Source of the DNA: Acanthaster planci
Taxonomy: Eukaryota > Echinodermata > Asteroidea > Valvatida > Acanthasteridae
Direction of reading: 5' to 3'
Assembly: GCF_001949145.1 (NCBI RefSeq)
Contig: NW_019091362.1
Location: forward strand, 2,395,790-2,455,789
Length of the DNA: 60,000 nucleotides
This document shows, one piece after another, positions 47,601-60,000 of the stretch. Positions within the stretch are counted from its first letter, which is position 1. Each line of letters opens with the position of its first letter. A model generated the notes under the pieces. That model had not been told where the DNA came from. It worked only from the letters and a program-made list of their open reading frames with translations, and made no database searches. A program made the translations under genes and the position numbers.

Positions 47601-50296
47601 AGTATTTGCAAACTTTGCCCATTTATCACAGGTTCCAGTGGGCATTTTATTGAACACGTACAACCCAGTTTGTTGAAATTCAAAGAAAATGTTGGTGATT
47701 CACTAGTTGTGACAACAAGGGCCACTTCTGGGTTGGTTGCAAGAATCCAACAAGAAAAAAGAAAACAATAAAACACTCTGGACAAACGTGGGCGGTAATT
47801 TTTTTTCTCTCAAGAAAATAAACAAATATTTACCACCGCATTAACAGAACTTGACTCGCCCTGGTATAGACCAATACCCTGTGAAGTTCAACAGACCATT
47901 GTCTGGCCTGCTAGCACCAATCTTCATGCCCTTACAGTCATGAACACCTGTTTTGCCCACAACGTAAGTGGTCACAACTTGACTTTATCTGAAATGGGCA
48001 AACAGCATCACTGAGCAACTGTTCATCAGCCCTTTTCTTCCACAGGTTACAAAGAAGCTTTCTGGATGTTTATTCATGTAATAGAAAACCCAAATATTTA
48101 GAAGGAGGATTTTTAATCTTGTGGTAATTGTTCAAATCCTGTCGGTTGAACAGTTTTGACTGATAATAAACTAAAACATTTGGATCATAAATCATAAATC
48201 ACTGCTGAATCACTCAAAACATTTCTGTCCAGGAAATCTGACTTGTTTGTGCTTCTCCAGCCCCAGGATAACAAGCAATTGGAGTTTTGAAAGAATGGGA
48301 GTCACTGGGAGGTGTGACCACAGAAGAGGAATCTTGTCATTCAATGCTCCAAGGTAAGGGGGGGGAGAACAGAATCTAAGTAACATTTTGGAGGGAACTT
48401 CAAGCCGCATTAATGGCAAACCACCAGGGCACCATAATAACAGTGATAGGCTGAACCACGATCCTTGCATACAGCACGGATGCGAGAGTCGCACGAGGTT
48501 AACAAAATATCACACAGTATTTCCCTGATGGGATTAATTTTCATGATTATTAGTGCTGAGAAAACCCACCAGGATGGATTCTGGGAAGAAAGCTCACGCA
48601 TATATTATGTATCATTGTAGTCACTTCAAAAGCTATCCAACAAAATGAAAGAGGGAAGATAGCCTGGGTGGTATAAGACTTAATTTGTACCAATATGCAA
48701 CATTCAGTCAGAGCTCAGAAGACACGTTAACTACACGAATATTTTACAGCACATTGGCTTATCTGAAATCTACAAATTTACAACATGATTGCAAAACCTA
48801 TAACTTGATATAAATGGGGAAACTTGAAATTAATGTCAGATGTAGATACAAAACACCTTCAGAGGTTGGACCATCTTCATTTTTTTAACTTGACTGAATA
48901 TTTACGAAGCCAGGTTTTTGCTCAGAATAAGCGGACAGTGAGTTCATAATCCAAATCAAGGGAAAAAATGGTGCAGGGACTTTCAATTGTTCTCGCAGAA
49001 AAAGCATACTGTCTAAGACCTGCTGATCAAAACAGGATTTTCACTCTTCTTACATTGGCTTGTGGGTTCCATTTCCAAGGAATAGAAAATAAATTACATG
49101 AAAAGATGATCCAATGGGATTCAAAGAACAATGGAAAAAAAATTATCTTATTTGTTACTTTGTCTAGAGATAATTTGTGGTTGGGTCCAAACAAGTCTGT
49201 TGAATCATTGTAAAATCAAACATCGAAAAAGCAATTTCTCTCAAAATTTGCATGCCTGATTGTGACTGAGTAAAACTTAAGGGGAATGGATGACACACAG
49301 GAGAAGAATTCAGTTGACTTTCAGATAAGAACAGCAGATGAAGTCAGGATCCCTGCCTGAAATAAACTCTTTGTGGTGTGAGATCGTTCCAGTGAGTCCT
49401 ATGAATAATGAAGCACAGATTCTACGAAACGCAAACAACCCACCACCATGCAGTTACCTTGGCTTGTGCAAATAACGATCCACAATCTCAAAACAAGATA
49501 AAAATCTTAGCGGTAGACGCACGGATGCATAAGTATCAATTATCATTGGTGCTTGAACTTGTTTGGGTTAGAAAATCATTAATGAAATCTTGCAAACAAG
49601 GAATTTAAAAAAAATTGGAGGAAAGGAACTCTGGTTTCTTTCAACATGTGCACTTTTCCAATCAATCAATACCTAGCTCTTGGTCCCTCCATCATTGATC
49701 TGAACAACCATCTCCCGGCATCCACAGGAGAAAACATGCTCATGGTCACAAGAAGGAGTTGGCTGGCCTTGGGTCTCATTACAAACTGCTGATTATTGGC
49801 CAAAATCAATGTGTGTGTATGACACACTGGCAAAAACTGTCAAGCAGTAACGCCTGTGTAGCCACAGCAGAAATGTTACCCACTGACCATACAAACTGAC
49901 CCTGGATTGTCACAACGGTGTGCTGTGAAAACCGTTCCTTGTCGCAGGTGGTTATTTTCGTGGTAGAAGTGTTTTTAAAGGGGGGGTGAAGGACTGAGAT
50001 GGAAGCCTGAACTGACAAAAAACTTTTTTTTTCAGCATGAAACCTTTTCAATGTGTATAAATGTTTGAAAGTAGGTTTGCTTGTAGTTGATTTGGATGTA
50101 CATACATGTACACTTGCCACCTCAAAAAAGAAGTAATAGAAAAAAAGATTTAAACCAAAATATATGACATTTTCGGGGTTAAAATCTTGCCTGTCTCAAT
50201 GTAAACACTCTATAAAAAGCACACTGTTGCTCAACCGACGACAATAAAACATCTTCAGTCCACAGTCTAAAATATTTCAAAAAATTCTTGTCTTAC

Positions 50297-50362
50297 CATC
50301 GTCCCATCATCAAGATTTAAGTCGTTAAAATCGAGCTCCATATCTCCTGATGAAGCAGGCAT
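50297..50362 (-). CDS. Candidate first coding exon (possible alternative NAV start)
   Basis: On the minus strand an ATG at 50362 opens 22 codons, MPASSGDMELDFNDLNLDDG then TM, ending at a donor ATG|GTAAGA in phase 0. An in-frame TGA lies 13 codons upstream of the ATG, so this is a true 5' end of the frame. The peptide is acidic. NAV exon A, 18.7 kb downstream on the same strand, begins in phase 0, so splicing of the two would keep frame and give a short NAV isoform. I do not recognise the peptide, and it could equally start another minus-strand gene. Confidence 0.4.
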
Positions 50363-50760
50363 TTGTGCAGTGTTGGTTAGTCCTACCAACTTAACTTCCA
50401 ACAATCAGAATGAAGTGGAACAAGTACAGGACCAATGGTGCTGCCGACACAAGCAGTTACAGCACCGAAAAATTCCTACTTCTCCATGGAGCGGTCTACA
50501 AGTTGACGAAATTATGACAGGTTTTATTTCGAGCCCCAAAGCAAACGGCTCCAGAACCAGAAACCAGCAAATTTAGTTGATGTTCTTTTTAGACACCACA
50601 ATGTGTGATGCAGTTGCACAGAAGGTTATCCAACTGTCAACCACAGCCAGCCAGCCAGGTGAATGACGTGTTCACACAGCCAATGGGATGAAAGGCAAGG
50701 AGCGATGAATGGATATAATAGCACGTGTAATAATGGCCCAGTCAATGAACAGGACAACTA
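50363..50760 (-). promoter_or_regulatory. Possible promoter and 5' UTR above the 50.3-kb exon
   Basis: A CCAAT box (AGCCAATGGG on the plus strand at about 50680-50689) lies about 320 bases above the ATG. No TATA box is obvious on the minus strand. Support is weak and depends on the exon itself being real. Confidence 0.2.
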
Positions 50761-52187
50761 ACTTGTGTACACAGGCACTGCAAAACATGCACAACACACG
50801 GGCAAGGCTGCTCAGAATCCTTTCAGCAGGCTAGGGGGTCCTGTTTGGGTTGACCCTCCAGGTCGGTGGTGGTTTTGGGGGACACCCAAGGGGAGGCAGG
50901 AGGATTAAATTCAGAATAAGGTGCTCAAGAGATGTTTTGGCTGGCTGACTTATTAGGAATTTCTGATTTTGGAACGAAGGCATGCTGGCAACATTAAATT
51001 ATATTGGCAATTAAAAAACTTTCACACAAAAAGTAAAAAGAAGACATGATTGAAATCATGTCAAGAATTTCCAACCGATAAGTTCCATTAGTTATAGCTG
51101 CAACATCCATGGTTGAATAAAATAATATCAAATTCAGAAAATGTTAGCAGTACAATGAATAAGAGTGAAATTACAGACTGATTTTTAAATGTTATGGAAC
51201 ACTTAATGTTTAAATTGGCTTTGCTGGCAAAATATGCAAGGGAATCCATACCAGATCCAAACAAACCTAAACTAGAACCTTAACAAAATGTAACCTTCAA
51301 GTTAGAGGTTGCATCTTGGAATATAGTCAACATTAGTCAAAACTTCAAATCTCAAGGCCATTTGGAAATGAAATAGTGAAAAGTGCTTTTCTGTACTGAG
51401 GAAGGACATCCCCCTTGACAATAAGTTTCTCGAACTAAGATTGGAAATGATTGACAGTTTGAGGGAAACATTCGGGCACAAGGTTAGCCTAACATTACCA
51501 TGCTAAACATTATACTGTCACATCTCTTTAGGGTTTTTGGTTTGTTCACAGAAATAACAATGAAACAGCATAAACAGGCATTCCAACATTCTGGCGATCG
51601 CGGAGGCCGTTTCCTAACAATGCCAAGAAAGCTTGTCTGACATTCCTTGGGTGTGTCCAGGCAGAGTCCCCATTGCACCATCCCCATCAAGTACCAAAAC
51701 ATTGATCCAACAAAAACAAAATTGCTCCCTAGACTTGTCTGTCAAGTCATTGCACTGAGAGTCTGCTTGGAGGAGGAAAGCAAACAAGATGTGGAAACTC
51801 AAATATGTACTGCAATGGTTTCCTCCATCTGTCAATCAAAAGCGTTGCGCTGGGCGTACAATCCAATTGGTGCAGTGATATGTGTACTCAGCTTAGGCCT
51901 AAATTCCCTGGCGAAACTTGGAATAATACCATTACTTTCTCTGTGATCGTTATGTCAAAGTACTTTGTGCCAACAGAACAAGGGGGATGTTGACTGAGGT
52001 GGGTCTGTCAGCTGAGTCATTCTGCTTGGATTTTTCTTTTCTTTTGAGGCCAGGACATGCATTAGAGGGCATTTCTTTAATCACCTTATTTTTTTCAGTC
52101 ACTGGACAGTTGTTACTATATTGGTAAACTGAAGATGGAGTGTAAAAAGTCCATTCATACCCAAGTTTCAGACGAGATCATAATTAA

Positions 52188-52204
52188 CCCCCCCCCAAAA
52201 AAAA
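52188..52204. repeat. Compound homopolymer C9A8
   Basis: Nine C followed directly by eight A. Same form as at 53649 and 59646. Confidence 0.9.
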
Positions 52205-53648
52205 TTCAACTCAAATCTCAACTGAAGAAGCCAGCTCCATTTCGGTTAGTTCTCAGTAGATACGTAATTCCTAAAGTGCTTAAACACGAGAATGCCTTAT
52301 ACGACAGAGAGGAACTACAGCTGCCTGCAGGAGGCCAAGAAGACGCAAGAATTTTTTTTTCAGACCCAAGAGTGATATACAGCCTTTGTGATGCGCTGGC
52401 TTCCCTTTTTCCCCGGGCTAGTATAAATCTCATTTGCAGTCTTAGGGAACTCAAAACACTCATATTCCCACAAGGTCTTAAAATAACAATGCTGATTTCC
52501 ACTCCCGGCACAATATCGCTCAATTTTCACAAATTTAGCTCACGGATGTCTGGATTGGAAGCCAGCATTATCATTCTCAGCTTCAGCGAGTCTGACTCCT
52601 AAAATCCCCCAGGTCTTGTCAGTTTCAATTTGAAGAGTTTCACCAAGCGGGCAACTTTGCAGCGCTCGGAGAAAACTGTGAGGTGATGACACATTGTGGA
52701 ATTTGACTGCAACAGAGTCCAGCAAGGAGACAGAGACAGATATTGAGGAAGACCCAAACACACAGTGACAGAGTCAGACATAACATACCTACGTATACGT
52801 GGAATCAAACACCCAGCCGGACTGAGAGACAGATAGGGATACAGACCAGCAACAACTGACATAAAAGAGACAGGCACATGCTAACTCAGTCTAATTCAGC
52901 ATATTCTGCACATCAAATTCTAAACAATACAGGCTTGATCAAAATTTTATATTACAGACGTTTTTTTGTCAAAATGAAGAAATTCCTTCTTCCGTATCAA
53001 CACTGATGTACTATTTCAACAGTATCCAACCTAGTTAAGTTTTGATTAGAGATAAGAGTATTTTCTGACAGGAAGCAAAGCTGCCAGCTGCCCACTTACG
53101 GGCATGGAAGTGAAGAGTAGAGAAGATGGGAAAAGGAACAAGAACAGAAAAAAGGGTAAACTTTTGAATGATGGATAATGAAAACCACCATCAAGGAAAA
53201 TTTGCCAAATCATTCTGCTGAAAGCAAAAAGCGGTTTCAATTCACTTGCGTTATCAACCAACAAAGCATTTATCATGGACACCGATCGAAGCCAATCGAT
53301 ACGCTTCTTCAGCCAGTTGCAAGAAGAGTTAGACAAGCCATAATGGATCTTTTCAAAGATGTGGAGGTTATTAGTGGCAAGGTGTCATGTAATGGATGGG
53401 ATGAAGATACTATCGACCCACTATTAAGCTTCTTAAGCCTAATATCTCCGGGATTAGGAAACTTGAAGGCTTTGCTTTCAAATGCAAGTAAAATCAATGC
53501 CTAGGTGCAATGACTGGGTGGTCTCCATGTTCTTGATGGGTATCTGTTCAAAATGTCAAACGTTTAAGACACAACAAATACAATACTTATCCCAAAATTA
53601 TCACTGAATTTAAACACCATTGTATAAAAGAAAATAAAAAAGTCACAA

Positions 53649-53664
53649 CCCCCCCCAAAAAAAA
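53649..53664. repeat. Compound homopolymer C8A8
   Basis: Eight C followed directly by eight A. Confidence 0.9.
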
Positions 53665-55296
53665 TTAGTCATGAGTTGCCAGTGACACTTTAATGCTACA
53701 GCCTCATCTGTCACCGAGAGAAGTAACTTGATATTTTAAAGTATCAATCAACATTGTATTTCCTTAAAAATGTAAAGCTGCAATTTGATAAAAAGCTGTG
53801 TTGGTTCCCTAAGACGTGTCTGACAACAAATTAATAACTGAAAAGTGTATTCATGACAGCCAAGATAAAGCTGTGATGAGTTGTGGACAACTTTTCCCTA
53901 AACCTCATGGATTTCCCACATCCACCAGGAGATTTGGAAGCATTGAAAAGAATTAAGAATGTAGTCAAGCCACCATTCCTTTTCATAGAGCTTCAAGTTC
54001 ACACCTCTTGATGGTGAGAGTATGTGAAATAGTCCCTTTGATTTTCTACACAGTAGTGGATTTTGCAGGATTCAGGAAAGTTCTCAGCAAAAAAATAACC
54101 AAAGAGATGGGGTTGAGTTCCTTAACTCCCCCCTTACAAAGTACCCCAATACCAGGAAAACCTTTCTCAACTGATTCACAACGGAGACACTGAGTTCCAA
54201 CCATGCAGGAACCTTTTACACCTGGTAACATGAAAGAAGTAGCCACACAAACAAACACCTATACACCAACTTGGGATCTAAATTGTCAATTACCAGTGAT
54301 GGATGAATTTATTGTGAATGAACCCAACTGCCCCATAATCACGAAATGTTGACTCATTTATGGTGTTCCCTCTATGGACACTTTCCAACAGACGGCTGTT
54401 TTATTTAGGGGATGCGGTTTTAGTGGTTTTCTACAAAATTTATGTACAGACATCTGATAAACAACCTTTAGTATCACCTGGAGGAACATGAGAACACCAG
54501 CTTAAATGCATCAACTTTAAACGAAGTTGAGAAGTGTTTATATGCGACGATAATTCACTAGTCATTTTTTTTTTCAGACAGCAAGTGATGGTTGTATCCA
54601 GTCACCTATTTTAACCCCGAAATTTAAATCCTCAAGAACTTAATCCTTGACAAAAGTTCCCCTTTCCAACATCAATGATGATATATTGCCCTCGAAAAGC
54701 CAATTTGTTGATGGGATGATGGAGGTATTAACTCATCACAGACAAACATTCACGTCAACAAATGGACTAAACCCCCTTTTTTGTTAAAAGAAAGACTGAC
54801 CTCGGGGTTGGGGCGTTTGTTGTAGCCACAGTCTCTTATTTACCCTTCAGACCGCAGGCAACCTTTTGCCGACCCCACGACAGGCTGAGAAACATTTCCA
54901 TGCCACGCATATTTTTACAAGATAAGGTTGACAATATTTTGAAGTTTTTTCCCCTGAGTGTTTAACCTATTGTTGTTTGATGTTAAAAACCACGGATGGA
55001 CATTGAACTTGTTTTCAGCAAAGATGTTTTAGGAACTGTTTTGAAAGAGAGGAGAGATGTTATTGCTGAATAATGAACAATGAGAACTATTTTTAGATCA
55101 GGATATCGGCAAATATCAAAATATTGTTGCTACACATGAAGCTACTACCACATGTACACATTTGAGGTGTGCAACCAAAAAAGAATCAATTTAATAAACA
55201 AATTCACAGAAAAGGTAAGGATAAGCTCAAGATGAACTGGATTCACAAGACAGGTTGAAGTACATGTACAACTCCTTTTGTATTTAATTATGCATC

Positions 55297-55318
55297 ATTG
55301 TTAGGTTCCCCTAACAAT
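55297..55318. repeat. Perfect 9-bp hairpin with 4-base loop
   Basis: ATTGTTAGG and CCTAACAAT are exact inverted copies around TTCC. Confidence 0.85.
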
Positions 55319-55433
55319 TATTTTATTCAAATTACAAGTTGTTTAGGGCAAAAACCCAGCGAGATAAATTCTATGGAATATGGAGACAACTACATGTTAT
55401 CTTTACCACAAAATCCTAATGACTTTTCTACAA

Positions 55434-55452
55434 ACACAAGGGGGCGGCAGAC
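55434..55452 (+). promoter_or_regulatory. CTCF-like motif
   Basis: ACACAAGGGGGCGGCAGAC matches the AGGGGGC core of the CTCF consensus and the following GGCAG. A related CCACAAGAGGGGG lies about 70 bases away on the opposite strand (55510-55522). Confidence 0.3.
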
Positions 55453-58400
55453 ATAACAGCCAATACCGCTTGTTTGGTTTTGGTTGCACATGTTGCTGCT
55501 TTGCTACTACCCCCTCTTGTGGCCAATTTCAGCCATGTTTCCCTTGAAGCAAAATGGTTGCTTTGTCCCCAATAAGCTGTGTGATAAAAGAAAATAGAGT
55601 CCAGCAACAGTTCATACAAAGAACTCCCATTAATTCATGTGGTTAATCACTCACATTAGGTCAATAAATTTGTCCTAAAATAAATTCCAACAGGAACATT
55701 GTCCACTCAAGGGCTTGAAGATGCCGTGTGCACTGTTTCTTTCAATCCATCGTTATCGACTTTAACAGATTCAAGATGGTGAAATTCAAGACCCATAGAA
55801 AAATAAACAAATAAATTTGCTGACGGCTAATAAATAACTCGCTTCCTAAATCAAAAGGAGCTGCGCGACCAAAGGAAGTTAAAAACTAAAGAGGGATGAC
55901 AGATTCAGCTTGTGGACCGGTAACCGGTAACCGAGTGATACAATTTGATCAGGAATGCAGGGCGGCATACCAGCAGAGACCCCAAATCTCATCAAGGCTA
56001 ATTTGCGTTGCGGGATCCCCCTTCCTCGCAGAGGTGGCGCCGAACATGAGTAGAAGAGAATGCACAGGGCTGGCATGTCGTTAGTCGTGACACGCAGCGG
56101 CGGCTCTGCTCTTTGGGATTGCTGCCGCATCTTAAGTGAAATGTCAGTCAGATGAGGAAGGAAAGTGGATGGAAGTGGAACAAGGACATACAATAAAAAT
56201 AAACTCATCCTTTTGGGGAGGGGCCCCATTTTTGAGATTTTTTTTTTAAGGTCCAGCAAAGAAAATCCTGAGCTGGAGGTTTGTGGGTGCACCATGGAAA
56301 CTGTCTCTTCAGAAGAAGTGTGCTTCTGAGGACCGGTGAGTATCAACTCTCAAATAAAATCCTTTAACTTCGTCCAACTTCCAAGCTGACTGATGGCAAA
56401 ATTCTCACTGATCAGACAAGTCACATGTCTAACATGTTAAAATAATGAACAAATGCAGTGCAATGCAAATATCAAGTGCATGTAATTTAACAAACCATAC
56501 TCTTCATTGCAAGGTAATGTACATGTATTTTACAAAGCAAACTATGGACAGAAATTATACCTGCATTGGCAGTGCAACAGCTCATGATAAGTTCAACAAG
56601 TGCCACTAACTCCACCAATCAGGATGTGAATCAAACCATGCTGAAAATGCTCCAACAAATTAAACCCCCCCTCCAAAAAAGGGGGAAATATGGATGAATA
56701 CAGTGTGATCAATCAAGGAACTAGGTGGGATCAACACCACTAGTAAAGACAGTTGTCGGACTGCACCAACCACAACCGTCCTGTTGGTGGCAGAGGAGCC
56801 TCCAACAACCTTGGACCTCCCAAAGTAAAAAAAAAAAACCAAAATGGATGTTACTGGCAATGACGTGATTAACCAATGTCCTTACGTTTGCAACAAATAT
56901 TGCGAGATGAAGACACAATTTGCAAGATGACATCCAGCGTTTCCAAAGAATGAACGTTTTTTTCATAGTGCAGGATGAGTGGATGATAACTTTTTCCATT
57001 CACCTAAGCATTTCTGATGATAAAATTTATTCAGGCTTTAGTCGTATAGCATCGACATCTTTTAACACAAACTGATAATTTTCATCCGGTGCAAACTACC
57101 AGTGAGCATTAAAACTCATAACTGACTCCATGAAGCCCTAGCCTGGAATGATATTCACCAGTATTTTGTTTTGTAGCCTGAAGGGAGAGCTAAAAAACAT
57201 CAACGGTGCAAAAAGAAAGAAAGGGTCAATCACGGTTAATGGATTCACCATAGTCCCCGCAGTCCGGGGAATCGGCCTGCCTTGCAGTGTGTAGCCATGG
57301 ATCTCTCAAGGTTTGAGCCCCAGGGCAGATATAGTTTAGATTTGTTTGTTCTTTTTTCAGACCAGTTCAGACAGAAACACTCAAGTTGACGAGAAGGCAT
57401 CTTCAGTGCTGCATAATTACATGAATTTGTTAAGGGACACAGAGCCAAGTGAGAGAACCTGAATGAAATACTTCACAGTGACGATACACCGAACCAAGAA
57501 CTTGAATCTCACTTATAAAGTGAAAGGATACAGTGTGACTTGCGAGGGAAATAAACATTTGGGGATGCTTACAAAATCCTTATGCTCCAAAAAAGCCAGG
57601 GTTCAAGCCCTTAAAAAAGTTATGGCCAAGCATTATTCAAACCTACATGTAGCTTTTTGTTAAAAAATACATTTACTCAACTCCCTAAATCCTCCCAAAT
57701 CCCTCATAGTTACCCGATAACAAAACACATGCAGTTTGTACTTTGACAAGGAGGGGAGAAACTGGGACGTCATGCCTGACATCAGAGTAACAGTGGGTGG
57801 ATTGTTTATCCCGAATCTATCATACTACCAGGTGCACTGCTAGGGCTTTCTTGGTCCATTGCAAAGCAGATTTTTTTTCTCTGTTTAGGTTCGATGACAA
57901 ACTACGCAAGCACTAGTCAGATGACAGTTGGTTTGTGAATGCTTTTGTGAGGCATCATCAATTCCGCGCTTTCTACCTGTCCTGAATGTTCATTTATAAT
58001 CCATGCTGCCATCCCAGAGATCAGCATCTTGATGCAGTTTTCATGATTTCTAGCCAGTTGCCTTCTGGTACCCTGAACACCCTTGGCAATACTACTGTGT
58101 AAAACTTAAAAGCCAGCCATGTCTTGCCCAACGTAAAGTTCGACAAATTAAACAAGGTAAATATCGGCCAGACGTTGTGGGGAGCACAAGGCCATTTGGT
58201 AAACTTGATGAGCACCTACATGAAATGTCATCTCACCAGGGCTGCTGCTTAGCAACCAGCATCTGAAGCAAGATTACCCCTTCCCCCACAAAATGCGAGC
58301 CAATGTGTATTTATGTACTGAAAGGCTGCAAGTGATAACCACCACTGCCATGTTCCTTTTATTTGGAAGGGATGGGAATGGAAGGGATTACATTCACAGC

Positions 58401-59645
58401 ACCATAGCTTGTGACGTATTTACTGCAAGCTGCAATACACGGAGTAGTGTGTGGGGGAGAGTGGGCTGGGGGAGACAGAAGCGGAAACACTGCAGTGGAA
58501 TGTTACCACGGGTGATTTGCGGCACTCACTCAAGCAGGTCACGCCACTGGACTCGTTGCCCGGGAATGTCATCAGGGGAAGAATTACTGCTAACAGTACA
58601 AAGAATAAGTGCAGCTGGAACTTCTAGGAAAGGCATGCCGACTGATTGAAATAATCTGTGACCAAGTGTTGACAGGGGGGCGACAGAATATGGCCATGGA
58701 GCTCAACGACCCACCCGATAGTATTATCATACGGGTAGAATCACATCGACCACCAATATTCAGAACAAGAAATTACTCATAAACTTGATATTCAGGTCAC
58801 AGACAAATCTTATGAAGATGGGACAAGATGATTCCTTATTTCTCTCAGTGAACTGTTCAACTCCAAGACAGCTATACAAATTGTCAGCAAGTTCATCTGT
58901 AGAATATTCAGAGCTCACAGTCGAGCGAAACCCCGAGAGCTGCTTTCAGCAAAGTCAGCAGCATGTTTCGATAGAGAAGCAGTATTTCGGATTCACTTAT
59001 AGAGGTGCAGACATGTGATGATTGAAAAACAAGGTAAATACAGACAAATGCAAACCAATCAATTTGAGAATAGTTAAAAAAGAAATGTTCCCTTCAAAAT
59101 ATGGGGCTTCACGAGGAAAAGAAAAGCCTACCTGTTGCTGTGTGCGCTTCAAATACATTTGTGCATCAGAATATTCGTCTGTCAGAATAATCGCTTTTCA
59201 CAAAGGTACACACCCAGGACAAATGGCAACAAATCTCTACACTCATAAGTCCAAAAAAACCCAGAGAATCCCCCACACACAGCAGGAAAAAATAATCCTC
59301 CTAAATGGCCCCATTGGACAAATAGAAGAACAGCCCCAGGGGAAAAATACTCAAGGACTCTGGTTTCATCCAGCATTTCAACTGTGGGTGGATGCCCCTC
59401 TATGAGTTTCATGAATAGCACTCAAGCCAAGCGTGACTTGTAACAGGTTTGTCAAGTTGATACACTTACAGAATAATCACTCCACTACACAGTCACCAAA
59501 TACTTCCAACAGGTGTGTTTGTTGCTTTTGTCTGCAATAATTTTGTGTGGGTGATATACTAATTGCAAGCAAAGCGACAAACGAATAATGACAGAGTTTC
59601 AGGAGCTTGAGCACAAAGTTTCTGGGCATATGGATGCACGTTTTA

Positions 59646-59660
59646 CCCCCCCCAAAAAAA
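59646..59660. repeat. Compound homopolymer C8A7
   Basis: Eight C followed directly by seven A; fourth copy of this form in the window. Confidence 0.9.
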
Positions 59661-60000
59661 TCTGCACTTAGATCTGTCTAGGTGACAGTACAATCTCTGG
59701 CAAACAGATGGGGTTCCTTTTCATCAGCCCTAAATATATCCTGTTATTGACGACAACGGGAGACTGGAATGTTCCAGATGGCTGCACAATGCATGTCTAA
59801 CCAGAATCTGTCTGGTCTTGTTCCAGTTCACTGAGACCAGGAGTGGCAGCCACAATTATGGCTTTTTCTTTTTGTTTTGGTGTTTTTTTTGTGATGGTGG
59901 ACCTAACAACAAAAAGTAACGTCAGTGCTTTTCAGTGTGTGAGCAAAATACAATGTTGTATCGGAGGCCTAACATGCAAGGACATCACATGACATTTCGA

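Larger units (their letters stand above)
43189..50296. other. Non-coding or unrecognised stretch
   Basis: Mostly AT-rich without identifiable exons. The exception is a CpG-rich block at about 44330-44720 with several overlapping open frames and a hairpin. A G8 run is at about 48358-48366. Confidence 0.45.
50761..60000. other. AT-rich stretch without recognised genes
   Basis: Contains scattered homopolymers, a hairpin at 55297 and CTCF-like words near 55.44 and 55.51 kb. The two longest open frames (52135-52602 plus, 55879-56346 minus, 155 codons each) show no recognisable features and are about as long as chance allows over 60 kb. Confidence 0.45.

Noticed and set aside
52135-52602. 155-codon plus-strand open frame (MECKKSIHTQ…)
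   Set aside because: One of the longest frames, but no recognisable domain, it runs through the C9A8 homopolymer, and the opposite strand is also open. Length is within chance for 60 kb of this composition.
55879-56346. 155-codon minus-strand open frame
   Set aside because: No recognisable family, low-complexity composition, no promoter or splice support; likely chance.

Overview
The window is eukaryotic genomic DNA, AT-rich and dominated by introns, from a metazoan. The longest open frames are about 155 codons and almost all frames are noise; real coding sequence appears only as short exons bounded by GT-AG splice sites. The one large gene is a neuron navigator (NAV) whose C-terminal half is very close to the vertebrate NAV2/NAV3 type. 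Together with long introns and dispersed TACATGTA motifs this suggests an invertebrate deuterostome (echinoderm, hemichordate or amphioxus). That assignment is inference from protein resemblance, not a database result.

Layout, all main genes on the minus strand. Positions 1-9327 are intron 1 of a DENND5 (Rab6-interacting protein 1-like) gene, rich in GTACATGTAC motifs; its first coding exon is at 9328-9424 with a promoter region just above it. From about 9.8 to 13.6 kb is intergenic DNA holding an 884-bp non-autonomous inverted-repeat element (10758-11641) flanked by TA. From about 13.6 to 17.2 kb lies the probable NAV 3' UTR. Fourteen consecutive NAV exons run from 31595 down to 17197. I joined them by eye; splice phases agree at all 13 junctions, giving 2364 coding nucleotides (787 residues plus stop) with coiled coil, a basic linker, an AAA-type ATPase module and the C-terminus.

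From 31.6 kb to the end I recognise no further conserved NAV exon. This stretch is probably NAV intron or 5' region. It contains a candidate minus-strand first coding exon (50297-50362) in a phase that could splice to the NAV exon at 31595, two phase-matched plus-strand exon candidates (42898-42975 and 43162-43188, ending in a stop) that may be an unrecognised nested gene, perfect hairpins, CTCF-like motifs and four copies of a C8-9/A7-8 compound homopolymer.

Functionally, the two recognised genes are a neuronal cytoskeleton/AAA protein and a Rab-regulating DENN protein placed head-to-tail. Both gene families also share chromosomes in human (DENND5A with NAV2 on 11p15, DENND5B with NAV3 on 12), which suggests an old linkage.
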